This document shows positions 1 through 8,084 of a stretch of 64,000 nt of DNA, piece after piece. The notes beneath the pieces are model-generated. The model did not search any database. It saw only the letters and a program-made list of their open reading frames with translations, and was not told the origin of the DNA. The translations under genes and the position numbers were made by a program. The number at the start of each line of letters is the position of its first letter. Positions within the stretch are counted from its first letter, which is position 1. This DNA comes from Caballeronia sordidicola (GTDB lineage: Bacteria > Pseudomonadota > Gammaproteobacteria > Burkholderiales > Burkholderiaceae): assembly GCF_000729995.1 (NCBI RefSeq), contig NZ_JNFG01000012.1, positions 1-64,000 of the forward strand. Direction: 5' to 3'.

Positions 1-2
1 GT

Positions 3-188
3 AGCAACGAGAATACGAACGGCCTGCTACGTCAGTACTTCCCTAAAGGCACACGCCTGGATGGTTATTCACAAGCCGAGTTGAACAAGGTCGCCGCACT
101 TCTGAATGGAAGACCACGTAAAACCCTCGACTTTATGACGCCCGCCGATAAACTTGCAGAAGTTATAGGTGTTGCGACCACCAGTTGA
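3..188 (+). mobile_element. IS30-family transposase, C-terminal end (partial)
   Basis: An open frame enters from the left edge and stops at 186-188, giving the last 61 residues of a transposase. The segment reads ENTNGLLRQYFPKGT, then GYSQAELNKVA and RPRKTLDFMTPADKL, which is the typical tail of IS30-family DDE transposases, including the region that carries the last catalytic Glu. The rest of the element lies outside the window, so it cannot be said whether the copy is intact. I did not identify the right inverted repeat with confidence; it should lie shortly after the stop codon, before the tandem repeat that begins near 261. Confidence 0.85.
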
Positions 189-260
189 ATCCGCCCGTGC
201 CGCCACGCACAGTGGCTAATAGTGATAAAGAGAAAAGCCAACTCAAGCAGACCACTAACA

Positions 261-396
261 TTGAAAGCAGCAACCCGGCAATGACCCCGACCGCTAACGC
301 AGGAACCCAGCAACCCGGCATAGACCCCGACCGCTAACCCTGGAACCTGGCTCCCCGACACCATCCCCGACCGCTAACCCTGGAACCCGGCCCCTA
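261..396. repeat. 40-bp tandem repeat, about 3.4 units
   Basis: Three full units run 261-300, 301-340 and 341-380, followed by a partial unit. Each unit ends in the same block CCCCGACCGCTAAC (285-298, 325-338, 365-378), so the period is exactly 40 bp. Units 1 and 2 also share GCAACCCGGCA; unit 3 has drifted in its first half. The array has no open frame of interest and lies just beyond the IS30 end. The first 20 bases (261-280) recur perfectly as an inverted copy at 45309-45328, so this is a dispersed element and not only a local expansion. Confidence 0.8.
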
Positions 397-450
397 AGCC
401 CGTACCACCAACACCCCCCCTCCAACCCCCAGTGCGAACGATCCAACCCA

Positions 451-1425
451 TCATGACATCAGTGCGAGGTCTTCGTCGCGGTTCTTAGGCTGCGAAACCT
501 TGACCACATCATGAACACCAGGCCGGCCCGGCGCCCTGAAAAACTCGGCGCAGAAATCGACGAACATCCTGAGCCTTGCCGGAAGCAATTCCCGGTGCGA
601 ATAGAACAGACATATTTCAACGCTGCTGTCCGATGTCGTGCATTCCGGCAGGACGTGCACGAGATTCCCCATGTCGATATCTTCGCGAACCATGGTTTCA
701 GGCAACGTGGCAATGCCGGTCCCGGTCAGCGCCGCTGCCCGCAGCAGTACTTCGTTGCCGTCCATTGACGACATGGGAGACACGCTCACTCTTCGGCCAT
801 CCTCACGCAGATCGATGAAATCCGCGTTCTTCTTCCTCGACTCCGGGTCGACCAGCAGAAAGTGACTGGCGAGCTGCGAAGCGGTTTCCGGCGTACCGTA
901 TTGCAACAGATAAGTGGGTGAAGCGACAAGAATGCGCGGCGACCTGGACAGCGTCCGGCGAATCACCGCGGATTGCTCCACCAGATGAGGCGGAAGAATC
1001 GCTATATCGAAGCGGCCGTCATACAGATTCGCGGCGCCATCCTGAACGGAAACAACGAGACTCACATCGGGCGCAATGGCGTGATAGCCGCGCACCAAAC
1101 GGGAGAATGTTTCGCATACCAGCATCGGGTGCACAACAAGCCGCAGTCTTCCGCCGTTGACCTCATGCTCCCGCGAGATGCGACGGTTTGCTTCATCGAG
1201 CTCTTCAAGCAATCGGCAGCAAATCAGATAGTACGGTTGTGCCGCTTCTGTCAAAGAGACGGACCTTGTTGTCCTGAGCAAGACTCTTGTCTGGATGCAT
1301 ACTTCGAGCTTGGCGATCGCTTTCGATATTGACCCGGTGGTCACATTCAAGGATTCGGCGGCCTTGCTGAAACTTTGATACCGCGCGGCCGCAACGAATG
1401 CACGCAACATGTAAAGCTGATCCAT
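451..1425 (-). CDS. LysR-family transcriptional regulator
   Basis: This 324-residue protein has the LysR layout: an N-terminal winged helix-turn-helix (about residues 3-60, with FSKAAESLNVTTGSISKAIAKLE) and a C-terminal effector-binding domain. The frame extends 41 codons further upstream, but the ATG at 1425 is preceded by GAGGT at a good distance and begins exactly where LysR proteins normally start (MDQLYMLRAF). The usual divergent target gene is missing: upstream lies only non-coding DNA and the end of a response-regulator gene on the same strand. The target and the inducer cannot be deduced. A C-terminal tail of about 25 residues, charged at its end, is longer than usual. Confidence 0.85.
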   Translation of the reverse strand: MDQLYMLRAFVAAARYQSFSKAAESLNVTTGSISKAIAKLEVCIQTRVLLRTTRSVSLTEAAQPYYLICCRLLEELDEANRRISREHEVNGGRLRLVVHPMLVCETFSRLVRGYHAIAPDVSLVVSVQDGAANLYDGRFDIAILPPHLVEQSAVIRRTLSRSPRILVASPTYLLQYGTPETASQLASHFLLVDPESRKKNADFIDLREDGRRVSVSPMSSMDGNEVLLRAAALTGTGIATLPETMVREDIDMGNLVHVLPECTTSDSSVEICLFYSHRELLPARLRMFVDFCAEFFRAPGRPGVHDVVKVSQPKNRDEDLALMS

Positions 1426-1745
1426 CTCGCACCTCACAGGCAAATTCACGAAGGGAGTATTCGGCCGCTCAGAACTGCAAAGATGACGAAATCTCAAGCG
1501 CCCGTCTGTGCGCGTAACCGAAGTCGAAGGTTCGCTTGCGGCTTGCACGCTGTCTGAGGCGGTGCCGGAATTAGCTGAGAGTCGTGCAATGTTCGGCCGA
1601 GGATTGAAGCGTAAGCGCGAACGCCGCGCGGTTCTATCGTCCGATGTGATGTGATGCGTTGTGCCGTCGCATGTTTGTCTAATACGTTCGGATGCTTTAA
1701 ACCAGGCGGCGCGCCAGGCGGTGGCTCGACGGACCTTCGGTTAGC

Positions 1746-2123
1746 TTACTTGCGCAGTATTTCGTCAATCAGCACGAGCAGCCGCGCGTCGTCCACGGGC
1801 TTTGGGAAAAAACCGGCGGCGCCGCCAACGGCGGCTCGCTCAAGAAGCTCCTGCGTCGCGTAAGCAGTGATAAAAATGACAGGAACGGGCCGCTTCCAAA
1901 GCTTGATCGACTCAAGCAGCGCAAAGCCGTCCATGCCCGGCATGTGGATATCGGCGACAACAAGCTTCAGTTTCGACCGGTGCGCATCCCTTAGAAGAAG
2001 GTCGGCGGACGCATAGACAATGACCTTCCAGTCTGCGGAACGAAGCAAACTGGATGCCGCCATGCGGACGGATTCGTCGTCGTCCACCACCCCGATAACT
2101 GCAGAAGAGCGCTTTGATCTCAT
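1746..2123 (-). CDS. Stand-alone response-regulator receiver protein
   Basis: The 125-residue product is a single CheY-like receiver domain close to the FixJ type. The acidic pocket DDDES (residues 14-18), the phospho-acceptor Asp58 in VVADIHMPGMDG, Thr86 and Lys108 in FFPKPV are all present, so the domain should be phosphorylatable. There is no output domain. No histidine kinase lies nearby, and the next gene upstream is a FixJ/LuxR-type regulator on the same strand, so the two may share a distant kinase. The ribosome-binding site is weak. It may act as a phosphate sink or as a partner-binding regulator. Confidence 0.85.
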   Translation of the reverse strand: MRSKRSSAVIGVVDDDESVRMAASSLLRSADWKVIVYASADLLLRDAHRSKLKLVVADIHMPGMDGFALLESIKLWKRPVPVIFITAYATQELLERAAVGGAAGFFPKPVDDARLLVLIDEILRK

Positions 2124-2309
2124 CTCGAGCCCGCAGGCCAGCCAAAGAAGGATTCAGGAAAATCGAATCTTCCACGCAAATTACCGGCCTGCGGACGAGG
2201 CGACAATAAGACCTTCGAATGATTTTAGTGACAGTTCGTATTAGGAGCGTTATCCGAAATCAATCCCGGTGGCGAGCGGGTGGCGACGGCGCAGCGACTG
2301 CAGGTGCGT

Positions 2310-2969
2310 CTACCTGGCGCCCTGGTGCAAGGGCTGCACCTGCTGCAACTTCCTGACGACATCGGGCACCGAGCGCGCATTTAGCTTGTGCATGGCTTGC
2401 GCGCGATGGATCTTGACCGTCACCTCGCTAAGACACAGGCGGTCGGCTATCTGCTTGTTCAACAGCCCATCGGCGACCAGCCTGATGACTTCCCGCTCGC
2501 GTGCTGTCAGCAAATCGTAGGTTTGACGGATGCCGGCGACAATCTTTTCCTGATGCTTCAATTCGCTATCCCTTTTCAGGGCGGCGGCGATTGTATCGAT
2601 AAGATCCTGATCCTTGAACGGCTTTGTCATGAAATCGAAAGCACCCGCCTTCATGGCCTTGACGGACATCTCGATGTCACCGTGTCCCGTCAGGAATATG
2701 ACAGGGAATCGGACACTTTCCTTGAATGGGTCCTGCTGCAGGGTCAGGCCGCTCCTGCCCCGCAGCCGAACGTCAAGAATGAGACAACTCGGCACGTCCG
2801 GCATGTCCGTGGCTAGAAAATCGTCGGCCGATTCGAATGCCCGCACTTGAATTCCGACTGACATGAGCAGAGAGGTCAGGGAGCCTCGAATAGACTCGTC
2901 GTCGTCGACCACATAAACGATCGAGTCCGGCAATGATTCACTTCCCGCCTCAACGTTGTCGTGTGTCAT
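2310..2969 (-). CDS. FixJ/NarL-type response regulator, LuxR output
   Basis: This 219-residue protein has a receiver domain (about 17-130; acidic residues VDDDES, acceptor Asp66 in LILDVRLRG, Lys116 in FMTKPFKD) followed by a LuxR/GerE helix-turn-helix (about 150-200; LTAREREVIRLVADG and LNKQIADRL). It is a two-component transcription factor of the FixJ/TodT/StyR kind. The frame extends 21 codons further upstream, but I chose the ATG at 2969 because the receiver normally begins about 15 residues after it. No cognate kinase is next to it. It lies 186 bp upstream of the single-receiver gene and may be co-transcribed with it. Confidence 0.88.
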   Translation of the reverse strand: MTHDNVEAGSESLPDSIVYVVDDDESIRGSLTSLLMSVGIQVRAFESADDFLATDMPDVPSCLILDVRLRGRSGLTLQQDPFKESVRFPVIFLTGHGDIEMSVKAMKAGAFDFMTKPFKDQDLIDTIAAALKRDSELKHQEKIVAGIRQTYDLLTAREREVIRLVADGLLNKQIADRLCLSEVTVKIHRAQAMHKLNARSVPDVVRKLQQVQPLHQGAR

Positions 2970-3151
2970 CGCCCCATCTTCGGAAAGTTTGTTGCGGCAA
3001 GCCGACGCCGATACCTTCCGTATGGTAAGCAATGCACGCGCTTATCGCTACCTATTGCGCAACGTCATTCCTATTTGTCATTGCGCCTTCATGACCGGGC
3101 GATAAAGAAAGACGCTGTTTCCTCCTATGAATAGAGCGGTGAACGAAGCAT

Positions 3152-3559
3152 TCAAAGCGGCTTCGCCGCGAGTATCGCTGAAGCAAGAATCATGGCACCG
3201 GCGTTCACCGGTGGAGGATTCGAGTGGCGCGGATGATAGATCCGGTCACCCCGGTTTATCTGCGCCCCGCTCATTGCGCAGACGCCGGAAACCTTTGCGT
3301 TTGCGCCCATCCATATCTGGGCGGCATAGGAACAGCTCGTCGAATCTCGCCAGGCAATCGTGATAGTCGAGGAGCTTGTCCGCTCAACGAGACTGACCAC
3401 ACGATGCAGCGAAGCTCCGGTTGTGCAAGGGTCGTCGTGGCCAACAGCCGGGCCGCGTCTCGCCCTGAGCGACGGCTTGTGGCAGATGTTCGGAAGTGGT
3501 GATCCGCGAGACAGGAGTCGTATCGTCTGGATCCATGGATTGGTTTGACCGGCAAGCAT
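3152..3559 (-). CDS. DUF3331 domain-containing protein
   Basis: The 135-residue product matches what I remember of the Burkholderia-restricted DUF3331 family. After a variable N-terminus it shows VVSLVERTSSSTITIAW, then CAMSGAQINRGDRIYHP and a C-terminal PVNAGAMILASAI block. The ATG at 3559 has AGGAG eight bases upstream, which supports this start. The function of the family is unknown; the conserved Cys and Arg-Gly-Asp residues suggest a small compact domain. It stands alone between the response regulator and a decayed region. The alternative, a chance open frame, is unlikely given the good ribosome-binding site and the motif pattern. Confidence 0.7.
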   Translation of the reverse strand: MLAGQTNPWIQTIRLLSRGSPLPNICHKPSLRARRGPAVGHDDPCTTGASLHRVVSLVERTSSSTITIAWRDSTSCSYAAQIWMGANAKVSGVCAMSGAQINRGDRIYHPRHSNPPPVNAGAMILASAILAAKPL

Positions 3560-4023
3560 TGTTCAGACTCCTGATGAAAAGTGGCGTCTCATTTTCGCGG
3601 CCAAAGTTCCAAGGCTCGCGCGAACACGTTTGGTGCGCAGAGCGGCTGCCCCGTCGCTCCTTCGTTTCGAGGCTGACGGTTGCCGTGTTGCGGTAAGGTA
3701 ATCAATCCCGCGCTTCTTTTCTAGTCGTCCGAGCGGATGCGCGATTCATCTCATCGTCCGCCCGCGTCATACCTTGGGATAGGCATGTTCTGAAGACTCA
3801 ATGTGCATATGACGAACGAGATGGCGTCAATGACGCAGTGCGGCCCTTGCGGCCACGCAACTGCGGACGTATCCGGACGTGATGCATCTGCCGTACGTTG
3901 GTATGAGATTCTCAACCGAAGAGCGGTTGCGTGACATCCCTTCGATGATTGGTCTGCCGACAGGGGTGTCACCGGATTCAATAGCTCGTGAGCGGCGCGG
4001 CTTGCCGCTCGCGGGGACACCGC
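3560..4023. other. Gene-poor stretch with a possible coding remnant
   Basis: No convincing gene is present. Between about 3833 and 4026 the plus strand reads a protein-like string (ATQLRTYPDVMHLPYVG, then ERLRDIPSMIGLP) that lacks a start codon and follows a stop. It looks like a remnant of a lost gene, but I cannot assign it to a family. The rest shows no repeats or RNA genes that I recognise. Confidence 0.35.
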
Positions 4024-4443
4024 TTAAATCCGCGGATCGAAATCGAACTCGAGTCTGATGCCACCGGGCTCGTACACCATCGTGTGCCGCTTGGGTCCTT
4101 CCCCCAGATTTTCCGGCGCGAACTCGGCCACCACGCCGGGCCATCCTGAGACGCGCGCAAAGACATCGTTAAGCGCCTCTTCACTGCCTACGCGTAACGC
4201 GAGGTGGTGCAGGCCGACATTGGTCTTGCGGTCGAACGCAACCAGCTTGTCCTGATTCGTCACCTGCCAGAGCGTCAGCACGACGTGGCCATCGGACACA
4301 AAGGCCGCGGGGTACGCGGGACGCTCTCCCACCAGGTTCCAGCCAAGGCACTGAATGAAGAAGTCCCGCGTGTCGTCCAGGTTGTGAACCGCCAGCCCAA
4401 TATGGTCGATTCCGCTCGTCAGAGGTTTGCCATCCATTGTCAT
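4024..4443 (-). CDS. VOC (glyoxalase/bleomycin resistance) family protein
   Basis: The 139-residue protein is one vicinal-oxygen-chelate module pair. It opens with GIDHIGLAVHNLDDTRDFF, has HHLALRV in the middle and ends with YEPGGIRLEFDFDPRI. His14, His79 and the Glu of RLEF are at the metal-ligand positions of the superfamily, so a metal-dependent lyase, isomerase or dioxygenase activity is possible. GGAG lies just before two in-frame ATGs (4443 and 4437), and either could be used. It faces the same way as the SDR pseudogene upstream and may once have formed an operon with it. The substrate cannot be inferred. Confidence 0.85.
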   Translation of the reverse strand: MTMDGKPLTSGIDHIGLAVHNLDDTRDFFIQCLGWNLVGERPAYPAAFVSDGHVVLTLWQVTNQDKLVAFDRKTNVGLHHLALRVGSEEALNDVFARVSGWPGVVAEFAPENLGEGPKRHTMVYEPGGIRLEFDFDPRI

Positions 4444-4665
4444 TTTCTCCGTTTATAACTAAACGATGGCGCCGTGGGACGACAGTCCGGCGAACGCCTC
4501 TATTTCAAGCCTTGCTCCCTGCGATATTCGTCAGCCGGTAGACCGCCGCAGCCCCGGTTTCGACGCATGGCTTCGCGCGCTCCTTGATCGTAGATGACGA
4601 ACCGGCCGTCGTCCAGCGCCGGCGTCCCGGTATGTGGGCCGGTGCCTGGTATTGCTTGGCCGCGC

Positions 4666-5072
4666 TTAGTGCCCGGCGCTCTGGCCGCCGTCGACGTGCA
4701 GGATTTCGCCGGTGACGAACGGGGCGGATTCCAGATACACGATCGCGTTGACGATGTTCATGTTCAGGCCCATGACCGTTGCATAGTCTTCCGCGGTGTA
4801 GCTGGTAAAGGGCTTCGCGACGAAGATGCCGGCGTTGTTGACGAGCGTATCGACGCGGCCGAAGTGCTTCACGGCTTCGCTGATCACGCGGCGAGCGGTG
4901 TCGGGGTCGGCAATGTCGCCGGCCACGGTGACGATGTTGGGGTCTTCCGACGGCTTGATGCTGCGCGCAGTGGCGACGACGCGATAGTTGAGCTTGCGGA
5001 AAGCCTTGACGACTTCCGCGCCGATGCCTTGCGACGCGCCGGAACGACAATGACCTTGTGTGAGGTGCTCAT
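4666..5072 (-). pseudogene. Short-chain dehydrogenase, frameshifted and internally deleted
   Basis: A good ribosome-binding site (GGAGG) precedes ATG 5072 and the product begins MSTSHKVIVV. The glycine motif (GASQGIGAE) then continues in another frame, as if one base had been lost near 5045. The second frame runs through VVATARSI, the NNAG motif and EDYATVMGLN, then jumps directly to the C-terminal AIVYLESAPFVTGEILHVDGG. The central part with the catalytic Ser-Tyr-Lys region, roughly 90-100 residues, is absent. Two independent lesions make an active enzyme very unlikely. A coding-like fragment (DDGRFVIYDQGAREAM, stop at 4500-4502) follows in another frame and may be a second remnant. Confidence 0.8.
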
Positions 5073-5696
5073 GGTAGTCCTCCAAATCAATTGAGGGGGT
5101 TCTGTTGTCGAGCGCTATCCGCGAAAAGGAAGCCTCGCCCGCGGGCGGGGAAAATGAGGCTGAATGCGTTGCGTGAATTACTTGCCCGGTTGAGTGACTT
5201 CACCGGTGTACCGGTCGAGATTGCCGCCTTCCTGAGGCTAAGGACATGCGCGGAAGAAATAACGTGAGTGACGTCCGGTCTACACGACTCAGTGTAGGCA
5301 CCCGCTCAGCAGATACCAATGAGGATCACTGCATCGGTCAATCAAGAATCAGGGCACCATATTGAGCGATGCGAAGTAATACGGGGTGAGTCAATAGCCG
5401 ACTTTCGTCGTAGCGTGGCGTCTCGCGACGGATTTGTTCGTGACCGACACAAGTGTTGTTCTAACTTGGCCGTTTACCCGGAAGGCAAGCTTCCGCAGAA
5501 TCAATACAAGCACTGCGAACTGCGGTTTGCGGTCGGTCGAGGCTATAACGATGTGAGGCTTGCCAACAGGCGGCCTCTAAAGACGGCTCAATTGGACAAT
5601 AGTGAAAGTGTTTGCCCAGGGTATTGCGTAGCTGCCGCACTCATCGCTCCGCCTAATCGGTTCACTTAATCATACTAATTGCCAACAGGAGCTTGT
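5073..5696. other. Intergenic region with small remnants
   Basis: About 620 bp carry no gene I can support. On the minus strand a short tail ending EGGNLDRYTGEVTQPGK with its stop at 5178-5180 looks like the end of a lost gene, because a stop codon lies only 19 codons upstream. A 116-codon frame on the plus strand (5319-5669) has no family features and no ribosome-binding site. The end of the stretch contains the AGGAG that serves the epoxide hydrolase gene. Confidence 0.4.
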
Positions 5697-7022
5697 ATGC
5701 CTGACGATATCCTTCCCCAAACCCCATCGCGTCGGCGCTTTATCGGCGTGGCGGCGGCAGCCGTTGTTGCGGGCTCGCTGAGCCGGCTCGCTTTCGCGGA
5801 CACGAATCAATCCATCGCTGAAGTCGCACATTCGAGCGGCGGTGACAAGACCGCCATTCGTCCGCTTCACGTGCATGCGCCGGAATCTCAACTTATCGAC
5901 TTGAAAAGGCGTGTCAAGGCGACCCGGTGGCCCGAGCGGGAAACGGTGACTGATGCGTCGCAAGGCGTGCAGCTCGCGACCATGCAGAAGCTCGCAGCGT
6001 ATTGGGCGAGCAGCTATGACTGGCGCAAAGTGGAGGCGAGGCTGAACGCTCTGCCGCAATTCGTCACTGAGATCGATGGCCTCGATATTCATTTCATCCA
6101 TGTTCGCTCGAAAGACGCCAATGCGTTGCCGGTGATCGTCACGCACGGGTGGCCCGGCTCGATCATCGAGCAGTTGAAGATCATCGGTCCGTTGACCAAT
6201 CCGACGGCCCATGGCAATGCGGCATCGGACGCTTTCGACATCGTGATTCCGTCACTCCCGGGCTACGGGTTCTCAGGCAAGCCGACAATGACCGGCTGGG
6301 ATCCTCAGCGGATCGCACGCGCCTGGGTGGTCCTGATGAAGCGTCTCGGATACACGCGATATGTCGCACAAGGCGGCGATTGGGGGAATGCCGTGACGGA
6401 GCAGTTGGCCCTGCTGGCACCGCCTGAACTGCTCGGCATTCACACCAACATGCCGGCTACCGTGCCGGACAATATTGCAGAGGCACTCAAGCAGGGCGAG
6501 CCGGCGCCGGCAGGCCTCGCACCCGACGAGAAGCACGCCTTCGATCAGCTCGACTATTTCTACAAGCATGGCCTCGGCTACGCCCAGGAGATGACGGGCC
6601 GCCCGCAGACGCTGTATGGAATTGAAGACTCACCGGTCGGGCTCGCCGCGTGGATGCTCGACCACGATGCCGCCAGCCAGGCACTTATCGCACGCGTGTT
6701 CAACGGTCAGACTGAGGGGCTTTCGCGAGACGACGTTCTGGATAACGTGACACTGTATTGGCTCACGAACACGGGCGTTTCTTCGGCGCGTTTGTATTGG
6801 GAAAACAAGCTTAATTTCTTTGCGCCCAAGCACGTTGAGATTCCCGTTGCGGTCAGCGTCTTTCCAGATGAAATCTACGCCGCCCCGCAGAGCTGGACAG
6901 AGAAGGCGTATCCCAAGCTGATTCACTATAACCGCCTTCCTAAAGGCGGACACTTTGCGGCCTGGGAGCAGCCGCAAGCCTTCTCTGAAGAGCTTCGCGT
7001 GAGCTTCCGCACACTGCGCTGA
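5697..7022 (+). CDS. Tat-exported epoxide hydrolase (EHN family)
   Basis: This 441-residue alpha/beta hydrolase belongs to the microsomal-type epoxide hydrolases. A twin-arginine signal (SRRRFIGVAAAAVV) ends near residue 38, followed by the EHN lid domain (RPLHVHAPESQLIDLKRR, then WPERETV) and the catalytic core with HGWPGS, the nucleophile Asp228 in GGDWGN and His419 in GGHFAAWEQP. These are the expected oxyanion, nucleophile and base positions. AGGAG six bases before the ATG at 5697 decides the start over an ATG 18 bases upstream. It should open epoxides to diols in the periplasm. It stands alone; a hairpin follows it. Confidence 0.9.
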   Translation: MPDDILPQTPSRRRFIGVAAAAVVAGSLSRLAFADTNQSIAEVAHSSGGDKTAIRPLHVHAPESQLIDLKRRVKATRWPERETVTDASQGVQLATMQKLAAYWASSYDWRKVEARLNALPQFVTEIDGLDIHFIHVRSKDANALPVIVTHGWPGSIIEQLKIIGPLTNPTAHGNAASDAFDIVIPSLPGYGFSGKPTMTGWDPQRIARAWVVLMKRLGYTRYVAQGGDWGNAVTEQLALLAPPELLGIHTNMPATVPDNIAEALKQGEPAPAGLAPDEKHAFDQLDYFYKHGLGYAQEMTGRPQTLYGIEDSPVGLAAWMLDHDAASQALIARVFNGQTEGLSRDDVLDNVTLYWLTNTGVSSARLYWENKLNFFAPKHVEIPVAVSVFPDEIYAAPQSWTEKAYPKLIHYNRLPKGGHFAAWEQPQAFSEELRVSFRTLR

Positions 7023-7042
7023 ACGCAATGCCACGCAAGGAG

Positions 7043-7070
7043 GCGGGCGACGCAGTTCGTGGTCGCCCGC
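7043..7070 (+). terminator. Hairpin after the epoxide hydrolase gene
   Basis: A perfect 9-bp stem (GCGGGCGAC pairing with GTCGCCCGC) with a 10-base loop lies 20 bp after the stop codon. There is no T tract, so it may be a Rho-assisted or mRNA-stabilising stem. Confidence 0.55.
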
Positions 7071-7171
7071 GGGGTCGCGGCTGATTGCGCCGCGAGTTAG
7101 CGCTCGATCGACGTCATGGCGGCCTTGCACTATGCGTGGGTCGCGCAATCGCACTCAGGAGGTCCTTCGCA

Positions 7172-7243
7172 ATGAATGGTTTTATCAGCAATTCATTAGT
7201 TGAACCGCCGAGGTCATCGCATTGCATGTACCATCCAGGATAG
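7172..7243 (+). CDS. Possible 23-residue peptide
   Basis: A short frame (MNGFISNSLVEPPR and on to YHPG) starts eight bases after a strong AGGAGGT sequence. The ribosome-binding site is better than that of many full-length genes in the window, so a leader peptide for the downstream SYLF gene is conceivable. The sequence resembles no family and could be chance. The rest of the 7023-7414 gap shows nothing else but the hairpin at 7043. Confidence 0.25.
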   Translation: MNGFISNSLVEPPRSSHCMYHPG

Positions 7244-7414
7244 GGCGGAGTGGGCCGTGAACGGAGTGTTCCGTGAGTCTTCACAACGTCCGTAGGTGTG
7301 CCTTCATCGCCAACGCGGGGCGCTTGCTGCGTATCAACGAGGCAGATGCGCCCCGGGGGCTCGAGAACTGGGAAATCAGTTGGGTCAACCGTCACAACAC
7401 CTGAGGGGATCACG

Positions 7415-8002
7415 ATGCAACGGAGAAATTTCATACGTGCAGCCGCCGGCGCTTGCGCTGCTACCGGTCTTTCGTTGTCCGTGCTGACGACCACGGACAG
7501 TCAGGCGGCCACGAGCGAGACGAACGCGGCGAAGCGGCGATCGATTGACGCAAAGGTGCAGGGCACAATCTCGCGACTCTATTCGATCGTCAAGGGTTCG
7601 CGGGAGCTTGTCGCGAAGGCGAACGGCGTGCTGGTGTTTCCCTCCGTGCTTCAGGCCGGCTTCGTCGTAGGTGGTCAATATGGCGAAGGTGCGTTGCGGG
7701 TCGGCGGGAAGTCGGTTGGGTACTACAGTACGGTGTCCGGATCCTTTGGCTTTCAGGCAGGTGCCCAGTCGAAGGCGATCATCTTCCTGTTCATGACACG
7801 CGATGCACTAGGCAGCTTCCGTAACTCGAAGGGGTGGTCCGCCGGAGGGGAAGGCTCGGTCGCGCTTGTGAAGGTCGGTGCGAATGGGGCGATCGACACG
7901 ACCACGGCAACCGCGCCGGTCGAAGTGATAGTCCTGACCAATGCGGGTCTCATGGGTGACGTCTCGCTCTCAGGTACCAAGGTGTCGCGCCTGAATATTT
8001 GA
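7415..8002 (+). CDS. SYLF (Ysc84-type) lipid-binding protein
   Basis: The 195-residue product starts with a Tat-like signal (MQRRNFIRAAAGACAATG, cleavage near residue 30) and continues as a SYLF/DUF500 domain: the series ANGVLVFPSVLQAGFVVG, GALRVGGKSVGYY, SFGFQAGAQSKAII, then GSVALVKVGANG near the end. SYLF domains bind phosphoinositides in eukaryotes; bacterial members are secreted or periplasmic and their role is not established. The frame is open for 39 codons further upstream, but GAGGGG before ATG 7415 and the signal sequence fix the start. It converges on the DJ-1/PfpI gene across a shared hairpin. Confidence 0.87.
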   Translation: MQRRNFIRAAAGACAATGLSLSVLTTTDSQAATSETNAAKRRSIDAKVQGTISRLYSIVKGSRELVAKANGVLVFPSVLQAGFVVGGQYGEGALRVGGKSVGYYSTVSGSFGFQAGAQSKAIIFLFMTRDALGSFRNSKGWSAGGEGSVALVKVGANGAIDTTTATAPVEVIVLTNAGLMGDVSLSGTKVSRLNI

Positions 8003-8052
8003 TGACCGGGTTGGTCGTCGCGTTTATAGAGGCTCCAGTGGTCGGGACATGC

Positions 8053-8074
8053 GCGCGGGCTTGATGGCCCGCGC
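8053..8074. terminator. Bidirectional hairpin between convergent genes
   Basis: GCGCGGGC and GCCCGCGC form a perfect 8-bp stem with a 6-base loop in the 82-bp gap between the converging SYLF and DJ-1/PfpI genes. Neither side has a T tract of four or more. Confidence 0.55.
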
Positions 8075-8084
8075 CGGATTAGGC

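Noticed and set aside
261..396. Possible CRISPR array
   Set aside because: The 40-bp units are adjacent, diverged tandem copies without unique spacers, and no cas genes are present.
5319..5669. 116-codon plus-strand frame upstream of the epoxide hydrolase gene
   Set aside because: No ribosome-binding site, no recognisable motif and a composition unlike the neighbouring genes.
7114..7494. 126-codon minus-strand frame before the SYLF gene
   Set aside because: It overlaps the SYLF start and signal peptide on the other strand and has no supporting motif.
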